Of a stretch of DNA of 64,000 nucleotides, positions 8,842 to 17,300 are shown piece after piece. The notes under the pieces are model-generated. The model had not been told where the DNA came from, did no database searches, and was given only the letters and a program-made list of their open reading frames with translations. The DNA lies in contig NZ_JAQGNX010000106.1 of NCBI RefSeq assembly GCF_028293835.1, positions 1 through 64,000 on the forward strand, read 5' to 3'. Origin of the DNA: Pseudomonas sp. Its GTDB lineage: Bacteria; Pseudomonadota; Gammaproteobacteria; Pseudomonadales; Pseudomonadaceae. A program made the translations under genes and the position numbers. The first letter of the stretch is position 1, and each line of letters opens with the position of its first letter.

Positions 8842-10176
8842 ATGACCATTTCTGTTTTGAACGCAGACAGCACCCCTGCGCAAATAGTCAGCGCGGAAAA
8901 AGCCCTGATCAGCAAAGTCGCCTGGCGCCTCATGCCGCTGATCATGGTCTGTTACCTATTTGCGTTCTTTGATCGGATCAATATCAGCTTCGCCAAATTC
9001 CAGCTACAGACCGATCTGAGCCTGAGCGACACCGCTTATGGCCTCGGCGCAGGCCTGTTTGTGGTCGGCTATGTGCTGTTCGAAGTGCCCAGCAACATGA
9101 TGTTGTACAAAGTCGGCGCCCGGCGCTGGATCGCCCGAATCATGATGTCCTGGGGGGTGGCAACGGCCTTAATGGTGTTCGTGAATACCGAATGGCAGTT
9201 CTATGCCCTGCGCTTTGTTATCGGCGCGATGGAAGCCGGTTTCGCACCGGGGGTTTTGTATTACCTGACGCTCTGGTTTCCACAGCACTATCGCGGCCGT
9301 ATCACCTCGATGTTATTCCTCGCCTCGGCCTTTGCCGGCCTGTTCGGTGCGCCGATTTCAGGTCTGGTACTCGGTCACCTTGATGGCGTAATGAACCTGC
9401 GCGGCTGGCATTGGCTGTTTTTGCTGGGTGGGGTGCCCTGTGTAGCGCTGGGCCTACTGGTGCTGGTGCTGCTCAAGGATAAGATTGCCGACGCTCATTG
9501 GCTGACCCCCCAGGAAAAAACCTACCTGTCGAGTCGTATCGCTCATCACGAACCGCACAAAAGCGGATCATTGCTGGCGGCGTTGAAACTGCCAGGTTTT
9601 CTGATGCTCGGGTTGATCTACTTCCTGATTCAAGTGGCGTCGTATGGCCTGAACTTCTGGGCTCCGCAGTTGATCCGCAGCGCGGGCACGGAAAGCCCGG
9701 TAATGATTGGATTGCTGACGGCGATCCCTTATATCTGCGGCGCAATCAGCATGGTCATCGTCGGGCGCCTGTCCGATGCCAGCGGCGAGCGTCGCAAGTT
9801 CGTCGCGGGCCTGGTGATACTGGGCGCCGTCGGCTTCTTCAGCGCCGGAATATTTGCCACACACACGGTGTTCCTGATCGTTGCCCTGAGCTTGCTCGGC
9901 GCAGGCATCGTCGCCTCGATTCCGGCGTTCTGGGCGCTGCCACCGAAGTTACTGGCAGGTGCAGGTGCGGGTGCCGCAGGCGGCATCGCGGTAATCAACA
10001 CCCTCGGCCAATTCGGCGGCATCGTCAGCCCGGTCATGGTCGGCCGCATCAAAGACCTCACCGGCAGCACCACCCCAGCGCTGTATGTGATCGGCATCGC
10101 CTGCGTGATTGCTGCGGCGCTGCTGTTGTGGGCATTGCCAGCCAAGCTGCGGGAGTTGGATAAGACCGGCAGTTGA
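8842..10176 (+). CDS. MFS transporter, anion:cation symporter (ACS) family
   Basis: 444 residues with twelve predicted membrane segments. YLFAFFDRINISFAKFQL in TM1 and LFEVPSNMMLYKVGARRWIA after TM2 are typical of the ACS group (tartrate, phthalate, galactonate carriers). ATG 8842 follows GGAG with 8-nt spacing. It lies 109 nt after the lyase gene; a GGGGGC/GCCCTCC hairpin (8765-8784) lies between. It most likely imports the acid processed by the CoA-transferase and lyase. Confidence 0.88.
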   Translation: MTISVLNADSTPAQIVSAEKALISKVAWRLMPLIMVCYLFAFFDRINISFAKFQLQTDLSLSDTAYGLGAGLFVVGYVLFEVPSNMMLYKVGARRWIARIMMSWGVATALMVFVNTEWQFYALRFVIGAMEAGFAPGVLYYLTLWFPQHYRGRITSMLFLASAFAGLFGAPISGLVLGHLDGVMNLRGWHWLFLLGGVPCVALGLLVLVLLKDKIADAHWLTPQEKTYLSSRIAHHEPHKSGSLLAALKLPGFLMLGLIYFLIQVASYGLNFWAPQLIRSAGTESPVMIGLLTAIPYICGAISMVIVGRLSDASGERRKFVAGLVILGAVGFFSAGIFATHTVFLIVALSLLGAGIVASIPAFWALPPKLLAGAGAGAAGGIAVINTLGQFGGIVSPVMVGRIKDLTGSTTPALYVIGIACVIAAALLLWALPAKLRELDKTGS

Positions 10177-10567
10177 GGGCGCTATCGCAGCCTGCGGCAG
10201 TTCCTACAGGTTTTGTGTTTGCTGCGCGACAGCGCGGCGTCGCCTGTCAAACGCAAACCGGTCGACGTTTGATCAACGACAGTAGTAAGGACGTAGGTAT
10301 ATCCCGATTGGGAAAAACGCCCTGTGCGCAGTCGATTTCCATTAACTGCACCTGGCAATTCCTTTGCCTCCTGCCACGTGGATATGCAGGAGGCTAAGCG
10401 CTACAGAGTCGTTGGTCTGCAAATATTATTGGCAGAATGTGTTGCCCATGGCCTTATCGCAGCCTCCGGCAGCGCCTACAGGGGTATGGTCACCCCGTCG
10501 TCTCGTCCGAAACTTTGCCTCGGCTGCCCTGTCTTTCTAGAAACAGGACCACTCAGGAAGTCAGGCG
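10177..10567. repeat. Intergenic region with REP elements
   Basis: 391 nt without a gene. REP sequences lie at 10183-10250 (GCAGCCTGCGGCAGTTCCTA, then a GCTGCGCGACAGCGCGGCG arm) and a half unit at 10455-10483 (GCAGCCTCCGGCAGCGCCTA). The remainder precedes ku; its promoter is not obvious. Confidence 0.65.
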
Positions 10568-11482
10568 ATGCCACGAGCAATCTGGAAGGGCGCGATCAGT
10601 TTCGGCTTGGTGCACATACCCGTCGCGCTGGTCTCGGCGACGTCGTCCCAGGGAGTCGATTTCGATTGGCTCGACAAGCGCAGCATGGACCCGGTCGGCT
10701 ATAAGCGGATCAACAAGGTCACAGGCAAGGACATGACCAAGGAAAACATCGTCAAGGGCGTGCAGTACGAAAAGGGCCGATACGTGGTTCTCAGCGAGGA
10801 GGAAATTCGGTCGTCGCACCCCAAATCGACGCAAACCATCGAGATTTTCGGTTTTGTCGACAGTGAGCAAATTCCCCTGCAAAACATCGACACCCCGTAT
10901 TTCCTGACCCCCGACAAACGCGGCGAAAAGGTCTACGCTTTGCTGCGTGAAACCTTGGTCGATACCAAAAAAGTCGCCTTGGCCAATGTCGTGCTGCATA
11001 CCCGTCAGCATTTGGCGGCGGTAATGCCATTAGAGTCGGCCATGGTCCTGGTGATTCTGCGTTGGCCCGCCGAGGTGCGCAGCCTCGATACCCTTGAACT
11101 GACCGAAGCAGTGACTGAAGCCACGTTAAGCAAAAGCGAGCGCGACATGGCCCGGCGGCTGGTGAAAGACATGAGTGCCGACTGGCAGCCCGAGGAATAC
11201 CGCGACACCTTCGAAGAAAAAATCATGCAATTGGTCGAAACCAAGGCCCGTGAAGGAAAAATCGAAGACGTCGAAACCAATGTCGGTGAGACCGAACGCA
11301 AAAGTGCCGATGTCATCGACCTTACCGAGTTGCTCAAGCGTAGCCTTGGCGGCAAAAGCGCGGCTAAACCCGCGAGCAAGGCGCCGGCTAAATCCGCTGA
11401 TAAAGCCTCTGAAAAAGCCCCGGCAGAGGCACCGGCGAAACGACGGGCACCGGCTCGAAAGAAGACCACTAAAGTTTCTTGA
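10568..11482 (+). CDS. ku: Non-homologous end-joining protein Ku
   Basis: 304 residues. The N-terminus MPRAIWKGAISFGLVHIPV is the bacterial Ku signature. The core beta-barrel ring domain spans ~1-255, and the tail (from ~260) is rich in Lys, Ala and Pro (SAAKPASKAPAKSADKASEK and on), as in Ku proteins where the basic tail aids DNA threading and LigD contact. Ku homodimers bind double-strand ends and recruit LigD. The ligD gene follows 57 nt after the ku stop codon on the same strand. Confidence 0.97.
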   Translation: MPRAIWKGAISFGLVHIPVALVSATSSQGVDFDWLDKRSMDPVGYKRINKVTGKDMTKENIVKGVQYEKGRYVVLSEEEIRSSHPKSTQTIEIFGFVDSEQIPLQNIDTPYFLTPDKRGEKVYALLRETLVDTKKVALANVVLHTRQHLAAVMPLESAMVLVILRWPAEVRSLDTLELTEAVTEATLSKSERDMARRLVKDMSADWQPEEYRDTFEEKIMQLVETKAREGKIEDVETNVGETERKSADVIDLTELLKRSLGGKSAAKPASKAPAKSADKASEKAPAEAPAKRRAPARKKTTKVS

Positions 11483-11539
11483 TCTGAGATGAAGACGCTT
11501 ATACACGCGTCCGTTCCAGTCCAGCGCAAGGTAGTGAAC

Positions 11540-14092
11540 ATGGCCAAGCCGTTGAATGAATACGCTCGTAAACGCAATTTCGACGTGACGTCCGAGCCGT
11601 CGGGAATTGCCGATGATCAGCCGACTCGGGGTCGCGATAAATCCCTGAGTTTTGTTATCCACAAGCATGACGCGCGCAATCTGCACTATGACTTCCGTTT
11701 GGAATTGAATGGCACCTTGAAAAGCTGGGCGGTGCCCAAAGGTCCCAGTCTGGACCCAAAAAACAAGCGCTTGGCGGTACACGTTGAAGACCATCCTCTG
11801 GGTTATGCGAGCTTCGAAGGCAGCATCCCTGAGGGTCAATACGGCGCAGGTGACGTGATCATTTGGGACCGTGGCGTCTGGCAACCACACGGTGACCCGC
11901 AAGAAACCTATAAAGAAGGCAAACTCAAATTCACCCTGGTAGGCGAAAAACTGACCGGTGAATGGGCGCTGGTGCGCACCCGGCTCAACGGCAGCGGTGA
12001 CAAGGAACAGTGGTTGCTGATTAAGGAAAAGGACGACATCGCCCGGCCCGGTGACGAGTACGACATCGTTGAGGCGCTGCCGAAAAGCGTGATCAGTGGC
12101 AAAAGTGTCGGCAAGGCCAAACCGGTCAAAAAACCTGCCAAGGCTCAGCCAAAAGCAGCAACCGTGGGCGTTCCGCATAAGCTGGCGCCGCAGCTCGCCA
12201 CCTTGGTCGACAAGCCGCCCAGCGGCGATTGGTTGTACGAAATCAAATTCGACGGCTATCGGATAATGACTCATTTTGCCGATGGGCAGGTGCGGTTGCT
12301 CAGCCGCAACGGCAACGACTGGACTGATCGTTTGCCCTTGCAAGCCAAGGCGTTGGCGGCCATGGACCTCAAAGACACCTGGCTCGACGGCGAAATGGTG
12401 ATGCTCAACGACAAGGGCTTGCCGGACTTTCAGGCGCTGCAAAACGCGTTCGATATCGGTCGTAGTAAAGACATCGTTTATTTCTTGTTCGACGCCCCCT
12501 ATATCAATGGCGAAGACCTGCGTCAGACACCTGTGGAACAACGTCGCGCCGCGCTGAAAAAGTTGATTGATGGGCAGCGCAGCCGGCGTCTACGCTTTTC
12601 TGATGTGTTCACCGCCAGCCACCGGGACATCGTCGAAAGCGCCAGCGCCATGTCGCTGGAAGGTGTTATCGGTAAACGCCTGGGCAGTCCATACGTGTCT
12701 AAGCGCAGCGCGGACTGGGTCAAGCTTAAATGTAGGCTGCGGCAAGAATTCGTGATTGTGGGCTACACGCCGCCCCAAGGCAGTCGCAGTGGTTTTGGCG
12801 CATTGCTGCTGGCGGTTAACCAAGAGGGCAAGCAGACAGGGCTTATTTATGCTGGGCGGGTGGGCACTGGTTTCAGCCAGACGACCCTGAAGCAATTGCA
12901 CGAGAAGCTCGCCAAACTGGCGACCGATTCGTCGCCGTTGGTGAAGAAGCTCAGCGCTGACCAGGCAAAAGGTGTGCAGTGGATTGAACCCCAGTTGGTC
13001 TGCGAAGCCGAGTTCGCTGAGTGGACACGCGACGGGATTTTACGTCATGCAGCGTTTGTTGCCCTGCGCAGTGATAAACCGGCATCAGAAGTGATCCATG
13101 AGCATCCACGTTCGCCTAAAAGCCTGAGCGCCAAACCCGAAGCCAAGCCTCGCGCCGCTGCAAAAACAGCGACAACAGCGGCCAAGGGTAAGTCGCGAAT
13201 CAACGTCGCAGGCGTCGGTATCAGCCACGGGTCACGGGTCATCGACGAAGACAGCGGCACGCAGAAAATCCAATTGGCGCAGTTCTACGAATCCATAGCC
13301 GACTGGATTTTGCCGCACCTGAACCAACGGCCCGTTGCGTTGCTGCGCTGCCCTGAAGGCGTAAAGGGTGAACAATTCTTCCAGAAGCATGCCGAGCGGC
13401 TGGCGATCCCCAACATCAAACAACTGACCCCGGGGCTTGATCCCGGCCACGCACGGCTGATGGAAATCGACTCGGTGCAAGCCCTGGTCGGCGCGACGCA
13501 AATGGGCACCATCGAATTTCATACGTGGGGTGCCACCAGTGACAAGATTGAAACGCCTGACCGCATCGTTCTGGACCTTGATCCCGACCCTGCATTGCCG
13601 TGGCGGAGCATGATCGAAGGAACCCAAATGACCTTGAGCGTGCTCGACGAATTGGGTTTGCAAGGGTTTCTGAAAACAAGCGGCGGCAAGGGCATGCACA
13701 TCATCGTGCCGCTCGCCAGGCATGCAGATTGGGACACGGTCAAAGCCTTTGCCAAAGCCATCGCCCAATTCATCACTTGGCGACTACCCGAACGTTTCAC
13801 CGCCACCATGGGGCCGAAGAACCGCGTGGGTAAGATCTTCATCGATTACCTGCGCAACACCCGCGGTGGCAGCACTGTCAGCGCTTACTCCGCCCGCGCC
13901 AGACCGGGCCTTCCGGTGTCTGTGCCCATTACCCGAGAAGAGCTCAACGAGTTGCAATCGGCCCAGCAATGGACTGTCAGCAATCTTCATGACCGGCTTG
14001 ACAGCCTGAAGACCGACCCTTGGGCGGGCTATGAAAACCGTCAGCGGCTGACCAGGAGGATGTGGGTGCAATTGGGTGTTGAAAAGGAATAA
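11540..14092 (+). CDS. ligD: Multifunctional ATP-dependent DNA ligase LigD
   Basis: 850 residues from ATG 11540, preceded by AAGG at 8 nt; ATG 11489 would add 17 residues lacking homology. Domain order is the Pseudomonas type. A 3'-phosphoesterase spans ~30-190 (FVIHKHDARNLHYDFRLELN). The ATP-dependent ligase spans ~210-520, with nucleotidyl lysine K236 in EIKFDGYR, then EGVIGKRLGSPY and DWVKLKC. The AEP-type polymerase spans ~560-850, with catalytic D679 and D681 in DLDPDP, and SGGKGMHI. It trims, fills and seals ends held by Ku. It forms an operon with ku. All catalytic residues I checked are present. Confidence 0.97.
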   Translation: MAKPLNEYARKRNFDVTSEPSGIADDQPTRGRDKSLSFVIHKHDARNLHYDFRLELNGTLKSWAVPKGPSLDPKNKRLAVHVEDHPLGYASFEGSIPEGQYGAGDVIIWDRGVWQPHGDPQETYKEGKLKFTLVGEKLTGEWALVRTRLNGSGDKEQWLLIKEKDDIARPGDEYDIVEALPKSVISGKSVGKAKPVKKPAKAQPKAATVGVPHKLAPQLATLVDKPPSGDWLYEIKFDGYRIMTHFADGQVRLLSRNGNDWTDRLPLQAKALAAMDLKDTWLDGEMVMLNDKGLPDFQALQNAFDIGRSKDIVYFLFDAPYINGEDLRQTPVEQRRAALKKLIDGQRSRRLRFSDVFTASHRDIVESASAMSLEGVIGKRLGSPYVSKRSADWVKLKCRLRQEFVIVGYTPPQGSRSGFGALLLAVNQEGKQTGLIYAGRVGTGFSQTTLKQLHEKLAKLATDSSPLVKKLSADQAKGVQWIEPQLVCEAEFAEWTRDGILRHAAFVALRSDKPASEVIHEHPRSPKSLSAKPEAKPRAAAKTATTAAKGKSRINVAGVGISHGSRVIDEDSGTQKIQLAQFYESIADWILPHLNQRPVALLRCPEGVKGEQFFQKHAERLAIPNIKQLTPGLDPGHARLMEIDSVQALVGATQMGTIEFHTWGATSDKIETPDRIVLDLDPDPALPWRSMIEGTQMTLSVLDELGLQGFLKTSGGKGMHIIVPLARHADWDTVKAFAKAIAQFITWRLPERFTATMGPKNRVGKIFIDYLRNTRGGSTVSAYSARARPGLPVSVPITREELNELQSAQQWTVSNLHDRLDSLKTDPWAGYENRQRLTRRMWVQLGVEKE

Positions 14093-14097
14093 AAATA

Positions 14098-14117
14098 CGT
14101 AAATTATTGAATTTACG
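14098..14117 (+). terminator. Hairpin after ligD
   Basis: CGTAAATT-ATTG-AATTTACG, a perfect 8-bp stem with 4-nt loop beginning 5 nt after the ligD stop. It has no T-tract, so it may be a weak terminator or an mRNA-stabilising hairpin. Confidence 0.4.
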
Positions 14118-14127
14118 AACATTAAAT

Positions 14128-14173
14128 TGTAGGGGCGGGCTTGCTCACTACCTGACATCGTTGCTCAGTCCTA
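14128..14173. repeat. REP-like element
   Basis: TGTAGGGGCGGGCTTGCTCA at the left and a degenerate inverse ending TCCTACAG at the right, between ligD and the giant gene. Confidence 0.6.
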
Positions 14174-14301
14174 CAGCATTGTCGGATAGCGCCCGCGAAC
14201 TGATGTGCTGAATTCCTCTTTCTTTCAGAAACGTTTCCCTATTCCTTTCAGTTCGTCGCCAACCGTTGATCCCAACGTTGGCCAGAAAGGAACACACCCT
14301 A

Positions 14302-17300
14302 ATGCTCGATCCAATCCCAACCGATACGCTGGATATCTACGCCGTCAATGAAGAATTGTCAGGCGTGGTCGCTCTAGACGAAAACCATCTATTAGCCATT
14401 CCTGAGGGCTCAGGCGAACAAGACCGTGAGCCAAGTGTTCATTTTGAAGTCGTCAGGGCGGTGCTGAAACGCCTGCTGGGTGACGACTCTGATTTCCATG
14501 TCACCGACCTCTCTGACCCAACTACGCAGCTGGATTCCGCATTGTTGCGGCTGTATCAAAGCCCACGAACCCGAACGCTGGTATCGCGCCTGAAGAACTG
14601 CCCCGAAGAGACCCTCAACCACGTTCAGATCCATCAGTTCTTTGCTGATATCGCGTGGCTCAACGAGTCATCACTCACCACCCCCCACGCCAGGGCGCAG
14701 TACGACGCTTACCTCTACGACGCGGACTCGTATTGGAGTCCCGCCATTGTATTGGGTGAAGGCGACTATTCGGAGCTGGGTGAACTGTTGAAACCCATCC
14801 CCGAAGATTTGCGTCACTGGATGATTCAGTTCAAGCGTGGTGCCCGATTTGCACCCATTGTCGAGTGGATTTCCGCTGCGCCCGCTCGCGTCTTGTATCA
14901 AGGAATGGCCGCTGCGATAGACGCTGAGTCACCTTTTCAAGTCGTTGTTTCCAGATTGTTTTCGACCCAGGGAAGCTACCAAGACAAAGCGTTGCTGGAT
15001 TCGCTGACCCAGCAACTCGATTCGTCCGCTGCCTGGCTGATGATCATTGATAGCCTGAGCGCCATGCCGCTTACGGAGAGGGGCACGGCGTTGCTACCGA
15101 TCGATATGGCAACCCCCATATCCTCAGCCACTCGCCGGGTCTTTTTGCGCCAAGTCGCTGAATACGCAATGAACCCCGACGGCCAGCCTTGGCTGAGCGA
15201 AGCCATCAGCAGCGCCGAAACCACCTCGTCAATGCGCGCGCTCTCATTGGCGATCCGGTTGCGTCAGGTACATCCCGATATCACCTCGGAGGTGGCTCTA
15301 CGAACCGCTTCGATGCTGCTGACACCTGTTGAACATCTTGAAACAGAATCTGCCCGGAATCTTCCCGAACTGCACGCGTTGGTTAGCGATCTCTCGCCGC
15401 TAAACAGTTGGAACCCCCAGTGCAGCGCTGACGAACTCTTCCTGACGTTGGGTGTTGACCTACTGAGCCAAACCGAGGGTTCGGCCCGTGAATTGTCGTT
15501 ACCTGCACATGAAGCCTGGGAGGCCTTGTTTCAAACCGTTGCGTTCAACACGACGTTCGCGCCGCTGCTGGCCAAGATGGGCTGGTACGGTTCGGTGTCT
15601 GCTGACCAACCCTCGGCGCAGGTGACACAAGCCCTGGCCGGGCATGCCATCGTTGGGTTCTTTTTGCTGGACCCGAAGTCTGCCAGCGAATCCATTGAGC
15701 GCTTTATTTACAGCCGCCAGGCCAGCGAGTACAGCCACGTCGCACTCGCCGGGCACGTGCGCAAGATGATCATGACCCGCCAGCCTCAGGCATCGCCGGC
15801 CACGGTCAGCCTGCTGATGTACCTGCTGTTACGGGAAATGGCCCCGGAACTGTTGGTGCAAAACGTGCCTGACTTCCTCAATTACGGCCGTTCGTTGCAA
15901 AGTGTCTCTTTGCTGCAAGGCGTCTGCTTGCTGGAGGCCTTGGCGCCGGGGACCGCGCAGCGCAGCCAGTTCGATGATGTGCTGGTCACCAGCGCGCAAA
16001 CCGTTGAGTCCAGCGATCCTGTTATTCGTGAGTTATGGGCCAAGACGCAGGTTCTCCCCGCCATGCGTTACGCGGTCGCCCACGGCGCGATCCCATGGGC
16101 TGATGCAGACGACATTCGCCAGGCGTCCCCCGCACAAATCATGCAGGCGTTGGCGTTCCTTACGAAACAACAAAACTTGCATGCGCAGGCGTTGCACAAC
16201 CTGCTGAGCCTCAAGGCACCTGATCGAGAGCGGATGGCGCGCCATCAGTTGGCTGAGGCAAAAGTAGACCCCAATATCTGGGACGCGGGACCGGCGGGTG
16301 ACGCGATATTTATTTATCTCGAACGGCAAGGCATGCGCCCGGCAGCCGGTTATGAATGGTCGCGCCTGCTGGCTACTGGCGGCGAGTTGGGTTTGGGCAG
16401 GCAGGCGACGGTACTTGAGTTAGTCATGATGGGTGAGTTGCAAGCCGTCGCAAAGCCCACCGTGCCCGACCTGTACGAACAGGCATCAACGGCGTATCAC
16501 ACGGCGATGACACAGGCCGAACGCCCCATCATCAGACGTTTATTGGAAGAGATGCCTTCGGCCCAGCGGGCGCTGCTGGCGACCTCGACCAGCGAAGTCA
16601 GCCGCCTGCGGTTTGCCAGTGAAGAAGGCAAGCATGGCGTCTTCATCCGCTGCCAGTCCGGGGACCATCGCCATGACTTCCACCTGCATGTGGCAAACGA
16701 GGAGACGTTCTTTGAAATCATTCCGGCAGCCGGTGTGGCCCGTCAAGTCCCCCAAGCGTTTGACTATCAGGTGCCGGTGCCTGAGCACACGTACGACCTC
16801 GTGATGGATGGCGCCAGGGAAGACCTTTATCACCAGGCGCGGGCCGTGGCGCACGTGATGCTGTTGAACCCAGTGGACAGTGATGCTTATTTGAGCGGAT
16901 CGGTTTCCCGCTCTGCGGCACAGCCCAATAACCCACTCAATGCAACGCTGGTTCCGGGGCCGGTGCTGACCTTTTTACCCAATGCCAGCGAAGCATCGGC
17001 GTTAGACGCCGTCGCCGCAGCAGCGACCGAGCATTTGTTGGTCGCCGCCATTGCCTCCATCAAGGCGCTTAATACCCATGAAACCGGCTGGGAACAGACC
17101 TGGGACATGGAGCGTAAAATTGCCGATTTTACCGCTCGCCTTATCATTCCTTTTTATGGCTGTATCAAAGACCTGGCAGCCGGTGACAGGTCAGCAGGCG
17201 TCTTGATTGGCTGCGCGACGGATATCGTCTTCGCATTGGTCCCCATGGGTCAATTCGTAGGCTCAACGGCGAGGGTTGTACTGCGCGCTGAAGAACTGAG

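Noticed and set aside
11126..12541. 471-codon open frame antisense to ku/ligD
   Set aside because: It spans two well-supported genes on the other strand; its length reflects GC-rich codon use, not coding.
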